Assembly (NCBI GenBank): GCA_050050115.1
Contig: JASFUX010000085.1
Coordinates: 1-12,626 of the forward strand
Length of the DNA: 12,626 nucleotides
Source of the DNA: JASFUX01 sp050050115
GTDB lineage: Bacteria > Pseudomonadota > Alphaproteobacteria > Caulobacterales > Maricaulaceae
Reading direction: 5' to 3'
The notes beneath the pieces were generated by a model that had not been told where the DNA came from, did no database searches, and was given only the letters and a program-made list of their open reading frames with translations. Shown in pieces: positions 1 to 5,486 of the stretch (within the stretch, counting starts at the first letter, position 1; each line of letters begins with the position of its first letter). The translations under genes were made by a program, and so were the position numbers.

Positions 1-266
1 CGCCAGATGCCGTCCGCCGCGAAGTCGACGAGCGAGACCATAACCGCATTGATCGGGATCGGCAGCGGCAGCGGGCCTTCGTCGGGCACATTGGTCGTTG
101 TCGAGACGATACCGGTGAGCGGCGGCGTGGAGTCGACCTGGCGTGTGTCGGCGGCGGCGCTCGGCGTGGTCGCATCGTCAGCGTCGTCCTCGGCGGCGCA
201 GGCGGAGGCGGCAAGCAGGAGCGGCAGGGCCGCGCAGGAAACTCGAAATGCAGTTCGCAAGTCCAT
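1..266 (-). CDS. Probable lipoprotein, N-terminal part (cut by window edge)
   Basis: Only the first 88 codons are present; the gene runs leftward out of the window. The ATG at 266 is preceded by a clear Shine-Dalgarno (GGGAGGT, about 5 nt away), which fixes the start. The protein opens with a short basic region, a hydrophobic stretch and a lipobox (LAASAC, Cys at residue 23), then an acidic, Ala/Thr-rich linker, so export and lipid anchoring are likely. After the linker come a Pro-rich stretch and the segment INAVMVSLVDFAADGIW (about residues 71-87). That segment resembles the opening of four-helix cytochrome c'/c556-like periplasmic proteins, but any haem-binding CxxCH would lie beyond the edge and cannot be checked. 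The lipoprotein call is fairly sure; the cytochrome idea is a weak inference. Confidence 0.75.
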   Translation of the reverse strand, partial: MDLRTAFRVSCAALPLLLAASACAAEDDADDATTPSAAADTRQVDSTPPLTGIVSTTTNVPDEGPLPLPIPINAVMVSLVDFAADGIW

Positions 267-296
267 GGCGGACCTCCCATCCCAGAGATGCCTGAA

Positions 297-326
297 TCTA
301 TATCGACCTTGGCGACTCTCCAACAA
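297..326 (-). promoter_or_regulatory. Sigma-70-like promoter of the edge lipoprotein gene
   Basis: On the minus strand TTGTTG (326-321) and TATAGA (302-297) are separated by 18 bp and lie about 30 bp upstream of the Shine-Dalgarno of the gene starting at 266. One GANTC site (294-298) overlaps the -10 and another (314-318) is in the spacer, so adenine methylation could affect it. Motif match only. Confidence 0.4.
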
Positions 327-442
327 TCCCGCAAAAGTGCGTAGGTCCTGTCCAGTTCCGGCGCTGAGTCGACCGCGGTTGGCCGGCGCTCCCAGTGTGC
401 GCCAACCAACCGTCGCTAGAGCCGCCCATCAGAACGTCTGCG

Positions 443-862
443 TCAGTTCGCCGAGGCGACTTCGGCTTCCTCGTCCCACTCGTAGATGTGGTCGATGAAG
501 CAGCGGCCGCCGAGCGGGGCGTCGGGCGTCGAGATGTTGTCGCCGCGATTGAGGCAGACGCCGCCGCGGGACTCGATCGCGATGGTGTCGAACGCCTGGT
601 CCGGTTGGCAGAAGCCCGAGAGGTCAACCTTGTACCAGTCGTTGAGGCCCGCCTCCAGCAACACGGCGTCGTCGCCGAACTCGCGCCAGCCGCGGATGTT
701 CCGGGTGAAGCAAATCCGGTCGACCTGCTCGCCCTGGCGCGCGGCGATCTCCATTTCGCGTTGGGCCTCGCGCTCGGCGGCGGTGGTCGTCGACTGGCAG
801 CCCGCCAGCGCAAGCGAGCCGGCGAGACCGGCTGCAATCCCAAGGGAGAAAAGCGTCTTCAT
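443..862 (-). CDS. DUF6491-like lipoprotein
   Basis: This is a 139-residue exported protein of unknown function. The start at 862 is chosen because AAGGAG lies 7 nt upstream and the reading frame then begins with a classic lipoprotein signal peptide ending in the lipobox LAGC (Cys22). The mature part has a short Gln/Glu-rich linker, then a compact domain with RICF, a hydrophobic strand region (VLLEAGLNDWYKVDLSGFC) and GGVCLNRGD, with four further cysteines that could form two periplasmic disulfides. This pattern of a Cys-containing start, a ligand-like strand with a YKVDLSG segment, and a later GxxCxRGD matches what I recall of DUF6491, a small family of proteobacterial lipoproteins. It is transcribed leftward ahead of another lipoprotein gene but 176 bp separate them, with a promoter between, so they are probably separate units. 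Coding is secure; the family name is from memory. Confidence 0.8.
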   Translation of the reverse strand: MKTLFSLGIAAGLAGSLALAGCQSTTTAAEREAQREMEIAARQGEQVDRICFTRNIRGWREFGDDAVLLEAGLNDWYKVDLSGFCQPDQAFDTIAIESRGGVCLNRGDNISTPDAPLGGRCFIDHIYEWDEEAEVASAN

Positions 863-1119
863 TAGGAGGCTCCTTTCGAATCGAACTCGGCCGTCCCTCG
901 CGCTTGTCCTCGCGCAAACCAGTTTAGCGCGCCGGAGCGGCCAACGGAATTGACATTTTCGAGCCCGGAACGGACTTCGGATCTGAAACGGGCGTGTGCA
1001 GCGGGGTGTTCCGCCTCGCCAAAACAAATACGTTTCGAGCCGGAACGCGGATTTGCCCCAGGTGTTTGATCGGCCGCGCTTTCGGACGGAAAACCGGTTT
1101 CGCTTTTCCTAGAAACGCT
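863..1119. other. Intergenic region with a near-identical direct repeat
   Basis: No convincing gene lies here. It holds the upstream region of the DUF6491-like gene and two copies of TTTCGAGCC(C)GGAACG, at 957-971 and 1033-1046, differing by one C and lying 76 bp apart. From 1077 a CCGGT-core palindromic element begins (listed separately). Confidence 0.5.
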
Positions 1120-1120
1120 T
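1077..1120. repeat. CCGGT-core palindromic repeat, copy A
   Basis: The stretch has the core GGAAAACCGGTTTCGCTTTTCC flanked by imperfect arms (CGCTTTCGGAC at left, GAAACGCTT at right). It shares the AAAACCGGT ... CTTTT layout with copy B at 1357-1401. Such elements are common between genes in Rhizobiales and related alphaproteobacteria. It ends at the stop codon of the 48-codon gene at 1120-1266, so it may also act as that gene's 3' end structure. Confidence 0.5.
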
Positions 1121-1266
1121 CAGTGCAGCGTCGGGCGAAGGCGCAGCGCCTCGAGCGCCTCGGCGTAGTCGCGCCTGCGGTCTTCGGTCGGCCGCGGCGG
1201 CGAGTCCTCATGCAGCATGCGCTGCTTCGTCAGCCAGCCGCGGTGGATCAGCAGCTCCTTGAGCAT
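1120..1266 (-). CDS. Small hypothetical protein, 48 residues
   Basis: I do not recognise this protein. The frame runs from ATG at 1266 to TGA at 1120, with an in-frame TGA seven codons upstream, so the start is almost forced. All but about three codons end in G or C, as strong a coding bias as the established genes here, and the composition is normal for a soluble basic protein: it opens MLKELLIHRGWLTKQRML, has a Pro/Arg-rich middle (SPPRPTEDRRR) and ends in a probable amphipathic helix (DYAEALEALRLRP). No signal peptide, membrane segment or cysteine is present. An AAGGAG lies 13 nt upstream of the ATG, rather far for efficient initiation. The best Pho box in the window (1444-1461) points toward this gene, so it may be phosphate-starvation induced; that is inference. 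Confidence 0.6.
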   Translation of the reverse strand: MLKELLIHRGWLTKQRMLHEDSPPRPTEDRRRDYAEALEALRLRPTLH

Positions 1267-1299
1267 GGTCTTCGACGTTCTCCTTCACCGGCTGCCCAG

Positions 1300-1345
1300 T
1301 CTAGATCGCCGAGCGCGAAATCGGAATCGCACTCGGCGATCTAGA
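1300..1345. repeat. Perfect 14-bp inverted repeat (long hairpin)
   Basis: TCTAGATCGCCGAG at 1300-1313 is exactly mirrored by CTCGGCGATCTAGA at 1332-1345. Inside, after one C/A mismatch, GCGA (1315-1318) pairs with TCGC (1327-1330), leaving an 8-nt loop. It lies between divergent genes, 33 bp upstream of the 48-codon gene and 182 bp upstream of def, with no T-run, so it is not a simple terminator. A mobile palindromic element or an RNA leader structure are both possible. Confidence 0.75.
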
Positions 1346-1356
1346 TTATTGATGTC

Positions 1357-1401
1357 GCATCGCTTTCGCGAAAAACCGGTGTCCACTTTTTCGCGCGATG
1401 C
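1357..1401. repeat. CCGGT-core palindromic repeat, copy B
   Basis: The arms GCATCG-(CTTT)-CGCGAAAAA and TTTTTCGCG-CGATGC pair over 15 bp with a 4-nt bulge, around a loop CCGGTGTCCAC. This is the typical form of the dispersed alphaproteobacterial palindrome with an AAAACCGGT..CCACTTTT core. It lies 11 bp from the hairpin at 1300-1345; the two may be one composite element. Confidence 0.65.
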
Positions 1402-1443
1402 TTTGGGCGGGCGCTCGGCCGGCTTTCAGCGAGCGCTTAGTAT

Positions 1444-1461
1444 ATGACAGTTTTGTGACAA
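1444..1461 (-). promoter_or_regulatory. Pho box (PhoB-binding site), leftward
   Basis: The minus strand reads TTGTCAC-AAAA-CTGTCAT, two direct heptamers 11 bp apart. It matches the classical Pho box CTGTCAT-AWAW-CTGTCAY at all but two or so of 18 positions. It lies between def (rightward) and the 48-codon gene (leftward, 177 bp away). A good -10 about 10 bp downstream is not evident, although TATACT overlaps the box end. The site next to pstS (8769-8786) shares 15 of its 18 bases or more, which supports both. Confidence 0.6.
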
Positions 1462-1527
1462 AAGCGCCGGCGCCGCGCGTCCGTCCGGCTTGACCGCAAA
1501 GCGGACCCGCCATACCTCTGCGAAACC

Positions 1528-2082
1528 ATGGCGATACGCGAGATTCTCACGGTCCCGAACCCCGTCTTGAAGCAGAAGTCGACGCCGGTCGAGACGGTCG
1601 ACGACGACCTCCGCCGGCTGATGGACGACATGCTCGAGACCATGTACGCCGCGCCGGGCATCGGGCTGGCCGCGGTCCAGATCGGCGTGCCCAAGCGGGT
1701 GATCGTGATGGACCTCGCCAAGAAGGGCGAGCCGCCCCAGCCCCGCTACTTCGTCAATCCCGAGATCCTCGAAGCCGACGGCGAGAAGGTCCCATACGAG
1801 GAGGGCTGTCTGTCGGTGCCGGAGATCTACGAAGAGGTCGAGCGGCCCAAGCACGTGAAGATCCGCTACCTCGACTACGACGGCAACGAAGTGGTCGAGG
1901 AAGCCGACGGGCTGTTCGCGGTCTGCATCCAGCACGAGATGGACCACCTCGAGGGCGTGCTGTTCATCGACTACCTCTCGCGGTTGAAGCGCGAGCGGGC
2001 GGTCAAGTCGGTGAAGAAAGCCAAGTCCAAGGCGTCCGAAGACGAAGAGCTCGAGCCCGCGTCGCGGCCAGCAGCGCTCTGA
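1528..2082 (+). CDS. def: Peptide deformylase
   Basis: This metal-dependent cytoplasmic hydrolase removes the formyl group from the initiator methionine of nascent proteins. All three family motifs are present: GIGLAAVQ (residues 44-51), EGCLS (92-96, metal ligand Cys94) and QHEMDH (135-140, ligands His136 and His140 with catalytic Glu137). At 184 residues it is slightly longer than usual because of a charged Lys/Glu-rich tail from about residue 153 onward. The MAIREILTVPNPVL start is standard for the family, and ATG 1528 is the only sensible start, although no clear Shine-Dalgarno precedes it. In many bacteria def is followed by fmt and truA; here neither follows, and the next gene is a ferredoxin about 100 bp away. 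The upstream DNA contains a leftward Pho box and palindromic repeats. Confidence 0.97.
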   Translation: MAIREILTVPNPVLKQKSTPVETVDDDLRRLMDDMLETMYAAPGIGLAAVQIGVPKRVIVMDLAKKGEPPQPRYFVNPEILEADGEKVPYEEGCLSVPEIYEEVERPKHVKIRYLDYDGNEVVEEADGLFAVCIQHEMDHLEGVLFIDYLSRLKRERAVKSVKKAKSKASEDEELEPASRPAAL

Positions 2083-2141
2083 GACGACGCGCCGAGCGTC
2101 ACCCTGCCGCACGTGCCGGGCGCCTTTCCGGCTTGCACCTG

Positions 2142-2175
2142 CGACTGACTTGCAATATCTCTTCGCCGTCAGTCG
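2142..2175 (+). promoter_or_regulatory. Hairpin next to the bfd ribosome-binding site
   Basis: CGACTGAC (2142-2149) and GTCAGTCG (2168-2175) form a perfect 8-bp stem with an 18-nt loop. The last G of the right arm is the first base of the Shine-Dalgarno GGAGG (2175-2179) of bfd. If transcribed, it could influence translation. The same segment could instead be a DNA operator, and a weak promoter (TTGCAC at 2133, TATCTC at 2156) overlaps it. Confidence 0.4.
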
Positions 2176-2186
2176 GAGGCTCGCCC

Positions 2187-2372
2187 GTGATCGTTTGCGT
2201 TTGCCGCAACCTCAATCAGGCCAAGGTCCTCGAAGCCATCGAGGCCGGGGTCGACCGCGCGCACGCCGTGCACCGCCATTGCGGCACGAAGGCCGATTGC
2301 GGCTGCTGTCTCGATTCGATCAAGGACATGATCGACGGCGCGGCGGCGGCGTTGGGCCAGCCCGCGCAATAG
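2187..2372 (+). CDS. bfd: Bacterioferritin-associated ferredoxin, [2Fe-2S]
   Basis: A 61-residue one-domain ferredoxin that docks on bacterioferritin and donates electrons so that stored Fe(III) is released as Fe(II). The cluster ligands are visible as MIVCVC (Cys4, Cys6) and DCGCC (Cys38, Cys41), the CxC...CxxC spacing of the Fer2_BFD family; Cys32 and Cys40 are additional. The start is taken as GTG 2187 because GGAGG lies 7 nt upstream and the family always begins directly with (M)IVCVCR-like residues; a longer frame upstream adds an unrelated sequence. The partner gene bfr lies about 600 bp downstream on the same strand, separated by an opposite-strand membrane gene whose 3' end is only 9 bp away. 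The hairpin abutting its Shine-Dalgarno may control it; no Fur or Irr box is obvious. Confidence 0.93.
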   Translation: MIVCVCRNLNQAKVLEAIEAGVDRAHAVHRHCGTKADCGCCLDSIKDMIDGAAAALGQPAQ

Positions 2373-2381
2373 CTCCCGCAT

Positions 2382-2819
2382 TCACCTCAAAAACAGAACC
2401 GGTCCGTGGATCAAGCGGATCGCGACCAGCAGGATCAGCGCGACCATGGCCAAGACGATGGTCTTGATCGTCCAATCCTTGGCGTCGCGATAGGAGCGGA
2501 TAAACCCGTCGACCGCTGGATCGCCGCTGAGCGTGATCTCGCTTTGCACCGACACGTCGTCGCCCTCTCGCTTGACGTCCGCCGCCTTCACGAAGCGGTC
2601 GAGTTCCGGCGCGCGCAGCGGGACGAGCGCGAACAGCAACGCGAACCGCGCCGCCACGCCGCCGACCGCGCTCCAGAGGACGACCGGCAGCCATTCCGCT
2701 CCGGTGTTGAGCAGCGCCGGAATGAGCGCGACGAACGCCGCGACGCCGCCGACGTTGGCTGCAAGCCAGATCGACTTGAGTTTCTTCAGTGAGGGCGGGG
2801 CGGGGAGGTCGGACGGCAT
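2382..2819 (-). CDS. Small 3-TM membrane protein of unknown function
   Basis: I do not recognise this 145-residue protein. It has hydrophobic segments at about residues 17-37, 42-68 and 118-138. Between the second and third lies a soluble, charged loop (about 70-115) containing ELDRFVKAADVKREGDDVSVQSE and a GFIRSYRDAKDW motif. The start at 2819 is supported by GGAG 6 nt upstream; a longer frame to 2891 adds an unlikely Arg/Pro-rich leader. It faces bfd tail to tail and shares the region 2820-2989 with bfr head to head, so it sits inside the iron storage pair. That position suggests, but does not show, a link to iron handling. An assembly or transport accessory role cannot be judged from sequence. 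Confidence 0.75.
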   Translation of the reverse strand: MPSDLPAPPSLKKLKSIWLAANVGGVAAFVALIPALLNTGAEWLPVVLWSAVGGVAARFALLFALVPLRAPELDRFVKAADVKREGDDVSVQSEITLSGDPAVDGFIRSYRDAKDWTIKTIVLAMVALILLVAIRLIHGPVLFLR

Positions 2820-2924
2820 GCGCGTCTCCGGGCGGGCGAGAGGCGGCGCACGTCCTATCATGGCGAGCCCGCGGGCGGCGGCGTTGTCCACGCCGGAAGG
2901 TTTCGGTTTTCCCGGCCGCCTCTG

Positions 2925-2931
2925 CTATAGC
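2925..2931 (+). promoter_or_regulatory. Probable -10 element of bfr
   Basis: GCTATAGC around 2925-2931 is the typical alphaproteobacterial -10 context (TATAGC), about 59 bp upstream of the bfr ATG. The -35 region (TTCGGT near 2902) is poor. Confidence 0.35.
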
Positions 2932-2989
2932 TCCGCGCAAGCGGCCCGTTCGGGTCCGATGTCCCGATAACCCGCACGCGGAGCGGCCG

Positions 2990-3478
2990 ATGAAAGGCGA
3001 CGCCAAGACCATCGAGCACCTGAACGCCGTCCTCAAGAACGAGCTGACGGCGATCAACCAGTACTTCCTTCACGCGCGCATGCTCGCCGACTGGGGCGTC
3101 TCGGAGCTGGGCAAGAAGGAGTACGAGGAATCCGTCGACGAGATGCGCCACGCCGACTGGCTGGTCGAGCGCATCTTGTTCCTCGACGGCCTGCCGAACC
3201 TGCAAAAGCTCGGCAAGCTGAAGATCGGGGAAAGCGTTGAGGAGATCGTCGACTGCGACCTGGCGCTCGAGCTTGAATCCATGCCCGACCTCAAGGAAGC
3301 GATCGCTCATTGCGAGTCGGTGGGCGACTACGTCTCGCGCGAGTTGTTCGTGAAGATCTTGAAAAGCGAGGAAGAGCACGTCGACTGGCTCGAGACCCAG
3401 AAAGAGCTGATCGGCAAGATCGGGATCGAGAAGTTCATCCTCCTGCAGTCCGAGCCGAATGAGGGTGCGGGGAGCTAG
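2990..3478 (+). CDS. bfr: Bacterioferritin
   Basis: A 24-subunit haem-containing ferritin that oxidises Fe(II) at a di-iron centre and stores it as a mineral in its cavity. At 162 residues the length is standard, and the ferroxidase ligands fall at the canonical numbers: Glu18, Glu51, His54, Glu94, Glu127 and His130, with Tyr25 nearby. Met52, which binds the inter-subunit haem, is also present (DEMRHAD), so this is a true bacterioferritin rather than a ferritin or Dps. The ATG at 2990 is preceded by GGAG at 7 nt. The [2Fe-2S] partner bfd is upstream on the same strand but separated by a leftward membrane gene, so the two are not co-transcribed from one simple operon. A GC-rich palindrome starts on the last base of its stop codon. 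Confidence 0.97.
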   Translation: MKGDAKTIEHLNAVLKNELTAINQYFLHARMLADWGVSELGKKEYEESVDEMRHADWLVERILFLDGLPNLQKLGKLKIGESVEEIVDCDLALELESMPDLKEAIAHCESVGDYVSRELFVKILKSEEEHVDWLETQKELIGKIGIEKFILLQSEPNEGAGS

Positions 3479-3505
3479 GAGGAGGGCCTCCTCCCGTCGG
3501 GGGAG
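3478..3505 (+). terminator. Overlapping hairpins after bfr
   Basis: GGAGGAG-GGC-CTCCTCC (3478-3494) is a perfect palindrome beginning at the last base of the bfr stop. CTCCC (3491-3495) can alternatively pair with GGGAG (3501-3505), so the two hairpins exclude each other. There is no U-run. It may be a weak terminator, a processing site or a 3' stabiliser before the next gene, which starts at 3533. Confidence 0.35.
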
Positions 3506-3532
3506 CGGGCGACGCGAGAGAGGGGGAAAGTC

Positions 3533-3937
3533 ATGAGCAAGCTGCCGACCGATTTGAAGCTGCTCGATGCGATCTATACGAAGTACTACGACGACTTCTG
3601 CGCCTTCACCGACGAGAACAAGAACCGCTCCACCAAGATATGGGTGCCGATCGACATTGAGACGCTGGCCAAGCGGTTCGGCACTGATCCGGACATGATC
3701 TTCGGTCGGCTCTACTATCATCTGCGCGGCAAGTACCGACAGCCGATGGGCGACGAGGTGCTGGAGTTCTTCCAGATGCGCATCGGCGGGGACCGCCATT
3801 GCGTGAACTTCCCCTTCCTCGCCTCGGTGCTCGCCGATCTGCGCGAGGAGCGGCGGCGGTTCGTCGTCGCCACGCGCATCGCGGCGCTGTCCTTGGTGAT
3901 CTCGCTGGTGTCGATCGTCGTCGCGGTGGCGTACTGA
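3533..3937 (+). CDS. Winged-helix-like protein with C-terminal membrane anchor
   Basis: I do not recognise this 134-residue protein. It has a soluble N-terminal part (about 1-105) and one hydrophobic segment at the very C terminus (about 112-133, LSLVISLVSIVVAVAY), so it would be tail-anchored with the soluble part in the cytoplasm. Within the soluble part, LKLLDAIYTKYYDDFCAFT, then DIETLAKRFGTDPDMIFGRLYYHLRGKY, then a strand pair near 74-93, read like a winged helix-turn-helix with recognition helix around MIFGRLYYHL. That is pattern judgement, not a family match. An A/G-rich Shine-Dalgarno (GAGAGAGGGGG) precedes ATG 3533. It follows bfr by 54 bp and could be read from the same transcript if the hairpin between them is leaky. 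A membrane-tethered regulator or an interaction module are both possible. Confidence 0.75.
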   Translation: MSKLPTDLKLLDAIYTKYYDDFCAFTDENKNRSTKIWVPIDIETLAKRFGTDPDMIFGRLYYHLRGKYRQPMGDEVLEFFQMRIGGDRHCVNFPFLASVLADLREERRRFVVATRIAALSLVISLVSIVVAVAY

Positions 3938-4065
3938 TCGCGCCGGGCGGCGGGCGCTTTTCACGGAAAAGTTCAAAGAATTCGCGACCGCCCACTTTTC
4001 GCAGCCGCAGCGATCGCTAGGATCGCCGCCGATTCCTCTCCGACGAACTGCCCTGGAGGCCGACC

Positions 4066-4755
4066 ATGCTCGACAACCTCACCACCGCGACCCGCGTCGA
4101 CAACGTCATCGCCGCGCGCCGGATGCTCGATCACCCGTTCTATCAGGCCTGGACCGCCGGCGAGCTGTCGCGCGAGGTGCTGAAGGAATACGCCAAGCAG
4201 TATTTCCACCACGTCGAGGCGTTCCCGCGCGCGGTCTCCGCGACCCACGCCAACTGCCCCGACCGGGAAGGCCGCCGCATGCTGGCGGAGAACCTCGCCG
4301 AGGAAGAGGGGCTCGAGGCCGGCAAGACCGACCACCCGGAGCTGTGGATGCAGTTCGCCCGCGGCCTTGGCGCATCCGACGCCGAAGTCGAAGGCGTCGC
4401 GCTGAACGCCGAGACGCGAGCGCTGATCGCCGCGTTCCAGACCGAGTCCCGCGCCTCCTACGCGCGCGGTCTCGGCGCACTCTACGCCTATGAGACGCAG
4501 ATTCCCGAGGTGGCGCGCCAGAAGATCGACGGCTGCAAGAAATTCTACGCCATGACGGATGAAGACGAGCTGCGGTTCTTCACCGTGCACGAGGTCGCCG
4601 ACGTCGAGCACGCCGAAGTCTGCCGCCAGCTGCTCGATCGTCTGTCGCCGGAAGAATCGATCGAGGCCGAGGCGGGCGCCGCGGCGCTCTCCGAAGCGCT
4701 CCTCGGCTTCCTCGACGGCGTCAGCCGCGAGGCGGGCGTCGCGGGACGCTGCTAG
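4066..4755 (+). CDS. CADD-family di-iron oxidase, putative p-aminobenzoate synthase
   Basis: A 229-residue protein of the haem-oxygenase-like di-metal oxidase fold, closest to the Chlamydia protein CADD (CT610), annotated as CADD family folate metabolism protein. In Chlamydia it supplies p-aminobenzoate for folate by cutting up its own side chains. Recalled CADD landmarks all line up: HPFYQAWT (Tyr26, equivalent to the sacrificed Tyr27), EEEG and His90 (metal), YETQIP (Tyr142, Glu143), ARQKI (Lys153, equivalent to the proposed amine donor Lys152), and HEVADVEH (His175, Asp179, His182). TenA and PqqC share the fold but lack this set. GGAGG about 7 nt before ATG 4066 supports the start. It follows the iron-storage genes but has its own 128-bp upstream region. 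Family call is strong; enzyme activity is inference. Confidence 0.88.
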   Translation: MLDNLTTATRVDNVIAARRMLDHPFYQAWTAGELSREVLKEYAKQYFHHVEAFPRAVSATHANCPDREGRRMLAENLAEEEGLEAGKTDHPELWMQFARGLGASDAEVEGVALNAETRALIAAFQTESRASYARGLGALYAYETQIPEVARQKIDGCKKFYAMTDEDELRFFTVHEVADVEHAEVCRQLLDRLSPEESIEAEAGAAALSEALLGFLDGVSREAGVAGRC

Positions 4756-4762
4756 ATTGCCT

Positions 4763-4791
4763 CCCTGCTCCTCCGATCAGGGGGAGCAGGG
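4763..4791. terminator. Bidirectional hairpin between convergent genes
   Basis: CCCTGCTCCTCC (4763-4774) pairs with GGGGGAGCAGGG (4780-4791), 12 bp with one G-T wobble, around loop GATCA. It lies between the CADD-like gene (ends 4755) and the leftward methyltransferase, and the loop contains the latter's TGA. No T-run follows on either side, so termination would rest on the stem alone. Confidence 0.5.
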
Positions 4792-5451
4792 CGCCGCCTC
4801 TTCAAACGCAAACACCCAGCTCATTGTCTTCGCGTTGCTCGCGCCGTCACCGAAGTCCGGCACAGCGTATTCGGCCAGTTCGCGCAGCCGCGCATGCGGC
4901 AGGTGCGCGCGCTTTGGATCGCCGACCAAGACCTCCGCGCCGGCATCGAGGCAGCGGTCGAGGAACGCGGTGACCTGCGCGGCCGTGTCCTGGTCGTAGA
5001 AGAGATCGCCGATCGCGACGAGATCGACCTCGGGCGGTTCGCCCCTGGTCAAGTCGCCGAGCACGCCTTCAACCTCGACCTTGTTCGCCGCCGCGTTCAG
5101 CGACAGCGCGGCGAGCGCATACGGGTCGACGTCCGCGGCGACCACCTCGCGCGCGCCGGCCTTCATCGCCGCGATCGCGACCAGGCCGCCGCCGGTCCCC
5201 AGATCAAGCACGCGTCGGCCTGCGGCAGTTTCCGGTTGGTCGAGAAGGAACCGCGCCAAGCCGCCGCCGCCCGCCCAGGGGTAGGCCCAGTAAGGATTGA
5301 GCGCGCCGCTGATCGTCAGTTCGTCGAGGCGGGACAGCCGGCTGCCCGCGTGCGCTTGGTAGAGACGGATGTCTGGACGCGCCGGAGCGGGGCGCAACGT
5401 CAGGTGCGCGCGGATGAAGTCGAGCGCTTCAGGATCGGGCGGCGTGCTCAT
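4777..5451 (-). CDS. Class I SAM methyltransferase, EtfB lysine methyltransferase-like
   Basis: A 224-residue seven-beta-strand methyltransferase of the COG3897 type, the bacterial relatives of ETFB lysine methyltransferase (METTL20), which modify the electron-transfer flavoprotein beta subunit. Visible landmarks are an N-terminal helical part with DIRLYQAHAGSRLSRLDEL (27-45), the family signature PYWAYPWAGGGGLARFLLD (53-71), SAM motif I VLDLGTGGGLVAIAA (81-95), the acidic end of strand two (AADVDPYA, Asp107/Asp109) and GDLFYD (148-153). It lacks the zinc-type or DNA-recognition regions of other families. ATG 5451 follows the upstream ABA4-like stop by 35 bp, with GAGG just ahead, so the two are probably co-transcribed. 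The target is inferred from the family; no etfA or etfB gene is in the window. Ribosomal protein L11 methyltransferase is a related alternative. Confidence 0.85.
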   Translation of the reverse strand: MSTPPDPEALDFIRAHLTLRPAPARPDIRLYQAHAGSRLSRLDELTISGALNPYWAYPWAGGGGLARFLLDQPETAAGRRVLDLGTGGGLVAIAAMKAGAREVVAADVDPYALAALSLNAAANKVEVEGVLGDLTRGEPPEVDLVAIGDLFYDQDTAAQVTAFLDRCLDAGAEVLVGDPKRAHLPHARLRELAEYAVPDFGDGASNAKTMSWVFAFEEAAPCSP

Positions 5452-5486
5452 TCGCCTCGTTCTCGCAATCGCGCGCTTGTCGCGCC

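Noticed and set aside
2858..3976. 372-codon leftward open frame
   Set aside because: It lies antisense to bfr and the following gene; both have clear family or start signals, and the antisense product is Arg/Leu/Val-rich low complexity typical of shadow frames at high GC.
4066..4755. TenA thiaminase or PqqC assignment
   Set aside because: Same fold, but the metal-ligand set plus the paired Tyr26 and Lys153 match CADD; no thiamine or PQQ genes are nearby.
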